In this document: one piece after another, positions 5,272 to 10,128 of the stretch
How the letters are laid out: the number at the start of each line of letters is the position of its first letter
Position numbering within the stretch: position 1 is the first letter of the stretch
Source of the DNA: JBOGGN01 sp050744165
Lineage (GTDB): Bacteria; Actinomycetota; Acidimicrobiia; Acidimicrobiales; Palsa-688
Assembly (NCBI GenBank): GCA_050744165.1
Contig: JBOGGN010000438.1
Span: 1 to 10,128, forward strand
DNA: 10,128 nucleotides
Direction of reading: 5' to 3'
Notes under the pieces: generated by a model
Databases searched by the model: none
What the model was told of the DNA's origin: nothing
Seen by the model: only the letters and a program-made list of their open reading frames with translations
Program-made: the position numbers and the translations under genes

Positions 5272-6552
5272 CTAGAGGCGCTCGATATGCGGGCCGGACT
5301 GGCCCAGCCAGTTGCGGGTGTCGAGCACGTAATCGCCCCCGGCGACGACGTCGGGATCGAAAGCACTGTGGTCGGTGAGCACCACGACGGCGTCCGCGTG
5401 GGCCACCTCCTCCGGAGAGAGCTCGACCATCGTTACCCCGGACATTAAAAACCCGGGGTACACGTGCGGGTCGGCGGCCCGGACCTGGGCGCCCAGGTCC
5501 ACAAGCTGGCGGGCTACCGCGACCGCAGGCGACTCGCGGGCGTCGCCCGTATCGCGCTTGTACGCCAGGCCGAGCAGAAGGATTCGGGATCCGTTCACCG
5601 GCTTCTTCCGGCCGTTCAAGCCCACCATCAGCCGGTTGACCACATACGCCGGCATTTCGTCGTTGATCTCCTTCGCCAAAGCGACGAAACGGAACGGCCG
5701 ACCGAGTTGGCGCTCCACCCGCCACGCCAGGTAACTCGGGTCGATCGGCAGGCAGTGACCCCCGACGCCGGGGCCGGGTGTAAACGACATGAACCCGAAC
5801 GGCTTCGATGCCGCGGCCTCGACCACCTCCCAGATGTCGATGCCGAGCCCGGTGGCAAATATCGCCAGCTCGTTGACCAGAGCGATATTCACGTGGCGGA
5901 ACGTGTTCTCCAGGAGCTTCGCCAACTCCGCTTCTTTGGTCCCCGACACGACCACGGTCTTCTCGACCAGCGTGTCGTAAAATTGGCGGACTGCGGCGAG
6001 CGACGCGGGGTCGATGCCGGAGACCACTTTTGGCGTGTTGGCCACGTTCCACCGCGGGTTGCCGGGATCGATGCGCTCCGGGCTGTAGCCGAGGTAGAAA
6101 TCTTCGCCGGCACACAACCCGGAAGCGTCCTCCAAAATCGGAAGCAGCAACTCGGTGGTCGTGCCGGGGTAGGTGGTCGACTCGAGCACGACCGTGCATC
6201 CAGGGCGCAGGAGCGACCCGACGGTGCGACCCGCCTCGACGACCGTTGACAGGTCAGGAGCGCCCTCCAGCAGCGGGGTGGGGACGCAGATGACGGCCAC
6301 GTCGAAGCCCGCGCAATCATCGGGGTCGGCCGTCGGCCGATAGCGCCCGCTGCCCAGTGCTGTCTGAACCGTCAATGGAGCGACGTCCTCCACGTACGAG
6401 TCGCCTTCGGACAAGCGCTGGATTCGGACCTTGTCCGTATCGAAGCCGACCACCAGGTAACCGACGTCGACCGCTCGCATCGTCAGCGGCAAGCCGACGT
6501 AGCCCTGGCCGACGACGAGAAGCCTTCTGTCCGTGGAGTGATTCGGGTTCAT
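5272..6552 (-). CDS. UDP-sugar 6-dehydrogenase (UDP-GlcNAc/ManNAc or UDP-Glc dehydrogenase family)
   Basis: A 426-residue nucleotide-sugar dehydrogenase, full family length. It performs two NAD-dependent oxidations of the sugar C6 alcohol to a carboxylate, making a UDP-uronic acid in the cytoplasm. I placed the start at ATG 6552 (MNPNHSTDRR), just before the Rossmann motif VVGQGYVGLP (13-22); the longer frame upstream has no family character. A weak GGGAAG lies ten bases upstream. Other motifs are STTYPGTT (125-132), YSPERIDPG (156-164), KLLENTFRHVNIALVNE (212-228), GPGVGGHCLPIDPSYL with catalytic Cys267 (260-275), and the UDP-binding domain GLAYKRDTGDARESPA (328-343). The YSPERIDPG and GPGVGGHCLPIDPSYL forms favour the UDP-HexNAc dehydrogenase (WbpA/TviB/WecC) branch, but the substrate is not proven. 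Divergent from an epimerase gene, a likely partner. Confidence 0.9.
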   Translation of the reverse strand: MNPNHSTDRRLLVVGQGYVGLPLTMRAVDVGYLVVGFDTDKVRIQRLSEGDSYVEDVAPLTVQTALGSGRYRPTADPDDCAGFDVAVICVPTPLLEGAPDLSTVVEAGRTVGSLLRPGCTVVLESTTYPGTTTELLLPILEDASGLCAGEDFYLGYSPERIDPGNPRWNVANTPKVVSGIDPASLAAVRQFYDTLVEKTVVVSGTKEAELAKLLENTFRHVNIALVNELAIFATGLGIDIWEVVEAAASKPFGFMSFTPGPGVGGHCLPIDPSYLAWRVERQLGRPFRFVALAKEINDEMPAYVVNRLMVGLNGRKKPVNGSRILLLGLAYKRDTGDARESPAVAVARQLVDLGAQVRAADPHVYPGFLMSGVTMVELSPEEVAHADAVVVLTDHSAFDPDVVAGGDYVLDTRNWLGQSGPHIERL

Positions 6553-6710
6553 TTTGAGGCTGCTTCCCAGCGGGTTGGCGTTCCCGGTACAGGAGGCTAG
6601 CGGGTACAGCCGAGGGCGAAAAGAATCAAACGGATATCCCCGGCTGAGCGTGACCGGGAACGGTACGATCCGCCTTGTGTGGCGAGCGTCAGCATGTGTG
6701 ATCGGCTGGT

Positions 6711-7793
6711 ATGCCGGCCAACCCGCTGGTCGATGCCGACCACCGGCGCGGGGCATGCGGAGGGGCGTGGTGGTCTCGGCAGAATAGGGCCCTTGACCAT
6801 CCCGCCACCTCCGTCTTGACCGCCGCTTCAGGCCTTCGTGTGGTCGTCACCGGCGGGGCCGGCTTCATCGGAGCCAACCTGTGCCGTCGTCTGTCGGGCG
6901 ACCCCGCCGTCGGGTCCGTGATCGCCATCGACGACCTCTCGACCGGGTCGGCAGCCAATCTCGCCGACCTGCCTGGGGTGGAGTTGGTGCTCGGGACCAT
7001 CCTCGACGCCGACCTTCTGGACCAGGTCTTTCGGGGCGCCCACGCGGTGGTGCACCTGGCCGCTCGGCCGTCGGTACCGCGGTCGCTGACCGATCCCATG
7101 GCCACCCACCTGGTCAACGCCACCGGGACGGTCGAGGTGTTGGAGGCGGCTCGGCGCGCGGGTGAGGGGCGGACGGCCGGACCGTTACACGTGGTGGTGG
7201 CCTCGTCCTCCTCGGTCTATGGGGCCAACCGGACCCTTCCCCAGCGGGAGGATGCGACGCCAATGCCGCTCAGCCCGTACGGGGCGAGCAAGCTGGCGGC
7301 GGAGTCATATGCGCTTGCCGGGGCGGCGTCGTTCGGGCTGCGCGTGTTGGCGTTCCGGCTCTTCAACGTGTTCGGGCCGTTCCAAACCGCCGGACACCCC
7401 TACGCCGCAGTCGTCCCCACCTTCATCGACGCGGCGCTGCGCGGGCGGCCACTCACCATTCACGGGGATGGACGCCAGACTCGGGACTTCACCTTTGTGG
7501 GTAGCGTCATCGCCGTCCTCGCGGACGCGTTGATGCGTCGGGTCAGCTGTGAACGGCCCGTCAATCTGGCGTTTGGGTCGCGGGTGTCGCTGCAGGAGCT
7601 CATCTCAGACCTTGAGGCGATCTTTGGGCATCCGCTTCGCGTCGAATACACCGTCGCCCGTGTCGGCGATATTCGCGACTCGCAGGCTGACCAGTCGGAA
7701 GTGCGACAGCTTTTCCCCGATCTTGATGTGGTCCCATTGTCAGCAGGTCTGCGGTCGACCGTAAACTGGTTTCGAAAAGTTGCCGACCCTTGA
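6711..7793 (+). CDS. NAD-dependent sugar-nucleotide epimerase/dehydratase (extended SDR)
   Basis: An extended short-chain dehydrogenase of the GalE/WbpP type, up to 360 residues from ATG 6711. The first 41 or so residues look non-family, and a TTG at 6816 would give a natural start just before GLRVVVTGGAGFIG, so the start is uncertain. Motifs, numbered from 6711, are NAD-binding GGAGFIG (48-54), HLAARPSVPRSL (115-126), SSSSVYG (165-171), catalytic YGASK (190-194), RLFNVFGP (216-223), HGDGRQTRDF (251-260), and VGDIRDSQAD (318-327). The last resembles the RPGDIRxSxAD signature of WbpP/TviC-like UDP-HexNAc(A) 4-epimerases. Next to the divergent UDP-sugar dehydrogenase, the likely job is C4 epimerisation of the same substrate or its uronate for a surface polysaccharide. 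The pathway is inferred; the family is clear. Confidence 0.88.
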   Translation: MPANPLVDADHRRGACGGAWWSRQNRALDHPATSVLTAASGLRVVVTGGAGFIGANLCRRLSGDPAVGSVIAIDDLSTGSAANLADLPGVELVLGTILDADLLDQVFRGAHAVVHLAARPSVPRSLTDPMATHLVNATGTVEVLEAARRAGEGRTAGPLHVVVASSSSVYGANRTLPQREDATPMPLSPYGASKLAAESYALAGAASFGLRVLAFRLFNVFGPFQTAGHPYAAVVPTFIDAALRGRPLTIHGDGRQTRDFTFVGSVIAVLADALMRRVSCERPVNLAFGSRVSLQELISDLEAIFGHPLRVEYTVARVGDIRDSQADQSEVRQLFPDLDVVPLSAGLRSTVNWFRKVADP

Positions 7794-7868
7794 TTCTGTC
7801 CGGAAGATTCGTCGACACAACGAGAACATATTGGACACAACCACACGATGGTTGGACCCGGCATATCC

Positions 7869-7918
7869 GTGGGGAGGTGCCACCTTCGACCATCAGAAGG
7901 TCATCACCTGGTAGCCAC
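7869..7918. repeat. Nested hairpin in a convergent intergenic region
   Basis: Concentric complementary arms are GTGG (7869-7872)/CCAC (7915-7918), AGGTG (7875-7879)/CACCT (7905-7909), and ACCTT (7882-7886)/AAGGT (7897-7901), around a 10-base loop. The arms are separated by small internal loops. It sits 75 bases past the epimerase stop and about 90 bases past the end of the convergent gene, so it may help end transcription from one or both sides. No T-tract follows on either strand. Confidence 0.45.
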
Positions 7919-7926
7919 CGAGGGCG

Positions 7927-8029
7927 GGGGAAAATGCGCCGCGCCGCCCCGGGTCACGCCGGTTCGAGCGGGTGCGGGCTGGGGAAAAGGCGCCGCCCCT
8001 CGCTGCTCATGCCGGTCGGAGCGGCTGCG
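7927..8029. repeat. Imperfect tandem repeat, two units of about 53 bp
   Basis: Unit A (7927-7976) and unit B (7981-8029) align with about twelve mismatches and one single-base gap. Both begin GGGGAAAA and share GCGCCGC, TCA and GAGCGG blocks. Unit B includes the stop codon and last seven or so codons of the minus-strand COQ4-like gene; unit A carries the equivalent TCA (minus-strand TGA) at 7954-7956. On the minus strand each unit ends in a GC-rich stretch followed by TTTTCCCC, so tandem terminators are possible. Confidence 0.6.
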
Positions 8030-9146
8030 CCCCGTAGGTGCTGTAGGCCCGGCCCTCGACGCCGGCCAGCGCTCGACCGGCGTTCACCTGGTACTCGCTG
8101 ATGCCGCCGGCATCCCACGGCCCTGCCGACCCGGCGGCGACAGCATCCTTCGCCTTCGGCAGCACCCCGAACTCCCCGCGGAGCTCGGACACCGGGCGCG
8201 CCGCCAGCTCGAACCAGTCGAGCTTCATGAAGTCGATGCTTCCCTCGCACGTGGCCCCCCGGCGCATGGCGTCGGCGACACGTCCCGCCATGCCTCGCTC
8301 GGATAGGTGGCCCGGCGAGGCTTCGAACAGCCCGGCGCCACGGAGCAGGTAGCCGGTTTCGAACAGGGACACGACCATGGCCAACAGCGAGAAGGCCCCG
8401 AGATCGTCGTTGGCCCGGGCGATGAAGGCGAAAACCTCGAGCTCGGCCTCGAGGGTGGTGCCGTAGTCGGCCAGGACGTGGACCCAGTCGTGTTGGGCCA
8501 AGAGCGGCGGCGCCGACCCCGGCAACCCCGGATAGATGAATCCCCGCGCCCGGTAGAAGTCGGTCACCCGGCGCCCCAAGGCATCGGCGGGCAGGTGCTC
8601 CATCGCCTGCCAGCGACCTGCCAGATCGTGATCGGCGTCATCGAAGTCCCACGCGGACGCCAGGGCGGCCGAGGTGTGCAGCGCCGCGCCGCCCTCCTTT
8701 TCCAGCATCGCCATGTAGCCGTTGCGCTCGAAGTCGTGGGTCGCCAGCTCGAGGCTCCCGTCCGCGAAGCCTCTGGCCACCTCGAGCATCCCCTCGTTGA
8801 CGCTGAGCTCGGCCGCGAAGGACGCGATCCGCAGCGCCACCTCCTCGGGGAGGGGGTTGAGTACGAGGGCCAGCAACACCATGACCTGGACCATCCGGGT
8901 CCGGAAGTCGACGTTGCGCGTCGCCAAGCTCTGGGCGAACCAGGCGGGATCGGCTGAGGTGGTGTCGAACGTGGCCGGGTAGCCCGTCATCGATGTGAAC
9001 ACGGCCTGCATGAGCAGCTTCTGGGTCTCGCTCAGTCCGCCCGCTGGCGCCACCGCGGAGGCGACGCCCTGGCTCAGGATCGCCACCTCGGCCCGGTCCG
9101 GCGGCGTGAGCTTGGCCTGGCCGGGTGCGGGAAGCGGTGTCGGCAT
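8007..9146 (-). CDS. COQ4-like zinc-motif protein with an extra N-terminal helical region
   Basis: A 379-residue soluble protein starting at ATG 9146, nine bases after the preceding gene's stop, so probably translationally coupled. Residues about 184-260 resemble COQ4: LPADALGRRVTDFYRARGF, a YP turn, then HDWVH (219-223) with Glu235, exactly HDxxH-x11-E. That motif binds the metal in COQ4, which removes and oxidises C1 of the ring during ubiquinone synthesis. The following ELEVFAFIA helix also fits. Residues 38-145 form a predicted helical region of unknown family (SETQKLLMQAVFTS; RTRMVQVMVLLALVL), not found in ordinary COQ4, which is about 220-260 residues. Actinobacteria normally use menaquinone, so a role in ubiquinone synthesis is unlikely. 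A related chemistry or a structural role is possible. The metal motif is certain; the COQ4 homology is probable. Confidence 0.7.
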   Translation of the reverse strand: MPTPLPAPGQAKLTPPDRAEVAILSQGVASAVAPAGGLSETQKLLMQAVFTSMTGYPATFDTTSADPAWFAQSLATRNVDFRTRMVQVMVLLALVLNPLPEEVALRIASFAAELSVNEGMLEVARGFADGSLELATHDFERNGYMAMLEKEGGAALHTSAALASAWDFDDADHDLAGRWQAMEHLPADALGRRVTDFYRARGFIYPGLPGSAPPLLAQHDWVHVLADYGTTLEAELEVFAFIARANDDLGAFSLLAMVVSLFETGYLLRGAGLFEASPGHLSERGMAGRVADAMRRGATCEGSIDFMKLDWFELAARPVSELRGEFGVLPKAKDAVAAGSAGPWDAGGISEYQVNAGRALAGVEGRAYSTYGAQPLRPA

Positions 9147-9155
9147 CGGTCGAGG

Positions 9156-9881
9156 TCAGGTGGTTGGTGGGGACAGCCGGTCGAGCCCGGTGTGCAGAAA
9201 CCGTACGCCGTCCGCAATGGAATCGGCCGAGCCGGCGACCTCCGAGGCGCGGAGCACCGCCCCGAACGGGGCGTTCCAGTAAGCCGGGTCCCCGGGACGT
9301 GCGTCGCCCCAGGGTCCCAGGTACAGGTAGGGCTCGTCGACGTGAGCGTCGCCAGGCGAGCACCCAAGGTTGACCCGGCCGCCGTTGGCCAGCCCGACGT
9401 CGGTGCCGATGTCGAAGTGCTCGGGCCATAGCTGCAGCGTTGCTGGGCTTGCGCTGGCGGGGAGGGTGGCCATGACCTCGTCCAGGACCTGGCAGCCCAG
9501 CGCGTACCAGTCGGCCAGCGTTGCGACGTGCTTGGTGCCGAGCTCGACGACCTCGTCGGGATCCCCAAGGTCGGGAATGGCGTCGCCGCCCTGGGTGAAA
9601 GGGGCCTCAAGGCTGGCACCCGCGAATCGCGCCAGCCTCCGGAGGGTGGCGCCGTTGATCGATGCGTAGGCCGCCTTGTCCCCAACTTCACGGACGAGCA
9701 CACCTCCGGCGATGCGCAGGCACTCGGGTGGCTCGCCGAAGGCCGGTGTCGCGATACCTCCCGGGCTGGGCCGCAGCGCGATGCGTCCCGACACCTCGAA
9801 GCAGCGCCGGGCCAGGATGTGCGCCGCCACTCGATGCAGGACCTCTCGGGTCTGGGCCAGGCTGCCGTCCATAGTGCCCAC
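9156..9881 (-). CDS. Conserved actinobacterial protein of unknown function (LWPEHFD motif)
   Basis: A 241-residue cytoplasmic protein with no signal peptide or membrane segment. I chose GTG 9881 because GAGG lies six bases upstream; the ATG at 9872 is too far from it. I do not recognise a named family, but it reads like a conserved actinobacterial protein. An N-terminal LHRVAAHILARR helix is followed by a strand-rich part with GRIALRPSPGGIATPAFG (about 32-49). A central LADWYALGCQVLDEV helix and LQLWPEHFDIG (about 148-158) come next, then NLGCSPGDAHVDEPYLYLGP and YWNAPFGAVL. The clustered His, Asp and Glu residues (WPEHFD, SPGDxHxDEP) would suit a metal or ligand site, which is a guess. It is the first gene of a two-gene operon with the COQ4-like protein, nine bases apart, so the two probably share a process. 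Confidence 0.75.
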   Translation of the reverse strand: MGTMDGSLAQTREVLHRVAAHILARRCFEVSGRIALRPSPGGIATPAFGEPPECLRIAGGVLVREVGDKAAYASINGATLRRLARFAGASLEAPFTQGGDAIPDLGDPDEVVELGTKHVATLADWYALGCQVLDEVMATLPASASPATLQLWPEHFDIGTDVGLANGGRVNLGCSPGDAHVDEPYLYLGPWGDARPGDPAYWNAPFGAVLRASEVAGSADSIADGVRFLHTGLDRLSPPTT

Positions 9882-9927
9882 GGTTTACCTCATCAGCCTG
9901 CCAACCGGCTTCGGTGTATCTGAAACG

Positions 9928-9939
9928 GACACTGGTGTC
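9928..9939. promoter_or_regulatory. Short palindrome upstream of the minus-strand operon
   Basis: GACAC (9928-9932) and GTGTC (9935-9939) are perfect 5-bp arms around TG, about 46 bases upstream of the GTG at 9881. A CTGACA hexamer on the minus strand overlaps it and could be a -35 box, but the expected -10 (TACACC) is poor. It is a possible operator only. Confidence 0.25.
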
Positions 9940-9994
9940 AGGACAGGCCATGATGAGGTTCTTGGTGTCTTCCAAATATTTCTTGCCAATTCTG

Positions 9995-10023
9995 TTGATA
10001 GCCGGTGACCGGGCGAGTACCAT
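9995..10023 (+). promoter_or_regulatory. Strong promoter giving a leaderless transcript
   Basis: TTGATA (9995-10000), exactly 17 bases, then TACCAT (10018-10023) is the best promoter in the window. Transcription should begin seven to eight bases past the -10 box, at 10030-10031, which is the A of the ATG at 10031. No ribosome-binding site precedes that ATG, so a leaderless mRNA, common in actinobacteria, is the natural reading. Confidence 0.7.
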
Positions 10024-10040
10024 CGAACATATGTACGATG
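10021..10040. promoter_or_regulatory. LexA-like SOS box over the transcription and translation start
   Basis: The 20 bases form a palindrome with one mismatched pair (positions 6 and 15). The core CGAACATATGTACG (10024-10037) differs at one base from the actinobacterial/Bacillus LexA consensus CGAAC-N4-GTTCG. It overlaps the end of the -10 box, the predicted transcription start and the ATG, so bound LexA would block initiation directly. LexA control of DUF222 (13E12-repeat) genes is established in mycobacteria, which matches the likely identity of this gene. Confidence 0.7.
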
Positions 10041-10128
10041 CGGTGACCGAGTTGGGGGCCGTCCGGGCCACCCTGCACGCCTACACCGCCAACTTCGACG
10101 CCGACGCCGTCCCCTGCGCCGACGCCGC
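10031..10128 (+). CDS. N-terminus of a probable DUF222/HNH-endonuclease-type protein (partial)
   Basis: Only 32 complete codons are present and the gene runs off the window end. The start ATG at 10031 lies in the middle of the LexA-like palindrome, seven bases after the -10 box. The visible residues (MYDAVTELGAVRATLHAYTA, then NFDADAVPCADA) resemble the N-terminus of actinobacterial DUF222 proteins, which usually carry a C-terminal HNH nuclease domain and occur in many copies per genome (13E12 repeats in mycobacteria). The acidic and alanine-rich start plus the SOS box support this. The nuclease domain cannot be seen, so the call rests on context and a short sequence. Confidence 0.6.
   Translation, partial: MYDAVTELGAVRATLHAYTANFDADAVPCADA

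Noticed and set aside
4961..6199. A 412-codon minus-strand open frame overlapping the dehydrogenase gene
   Set aside because: It is an alternate frame of the dehydrogenase gene: Arg/Pro/Gly-rich, with no family motifs. The 426-residue frame on the same strand contains all dehydrogenase motifs.
8307..8957. A 216-codon plus-strand open frame antisense to the COQ4-like gene
   Set aside because: The composition is rich in Arg/Gly/Val as expected for the antisense of a GC-rich gene, and there is no ribosome-binding site. The opposite strand has a coherent protein with the COQ4 motif.

Overview
The window is high-GC DNA from an actinobacterium, most likely an uncultured, Acidimicrobiia-like lineage, though that placement is an inference. 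Supporting signs are the codon bias, an actinobacterial-type LexA box, a probable leaderless start, the beginning of a probable DUF222/HNH-family gene, and a conserved protein with an LWPEHFD motif. No RNA gene, insertion sequence or CRISPR array was found.

Layout. (1) 1-3259 is a cell-surface cluster. Two divergent paralogous genes (96-671 minus, 949-1533 plus) encode small exported Ig-like proteins with a C-terminal membrane anchor. The plus-strand one is followed by a membrane-anchored protein with six Asp-box (sialidase/BNR-type) motifs at 1604-3259. The shared upstream region holds two good promoters and two inverted repeats. (2) 3260-5271 is a gene graveyard. It holds a stray antitoxin 3' end, a MazEF-like toxin-antitoxin locus whose antitoxin has three single-base frameshifts, scraps of an asparagine synthetase gene, an internally deleted second copy of a nucleotide-sugar dehydrogenase 3' end, and the 3' end of a methyltransferase gene. 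(3) 5272-7793 holds two intact, divergent nucleotide-sugar genes: a UDP-sugar 6-dehydrogenase (minus) and an extended SDR epimerase (plus). With the asnB and methyltransferase scraps they suggest the edge of an eroded surface-polysaccharide locus. (4) 7794-8006 is a convergent intergenic region with a nested hairpin and a roughly 53-bp tandem repeat that includes a copy of the neighbouring gene's stop codon. (5) 8007-9881 is a two-gene minus-strand operon. It encodes a conserved protein of unknown function and a protein with the complete COQ4 zinc motif HDxxH-x11-E, unexpected in a group that normally uses menaquinone. (6) 9882-10128 holds a strong promoter whose -10 runs into a LexA-like palindrome covering the start codon of a gene that leaves the window, probably a DUF222/HNH-type protein under SOS control.

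How the genes fit together. The dehydrogenase and epimerase would act in sequence on a UDP-sugar to make a uronic-acid precursor. The surface cluster may be exported to the same envelope. The COQ4-like pair and the SOS-controlled gene look like independent units.
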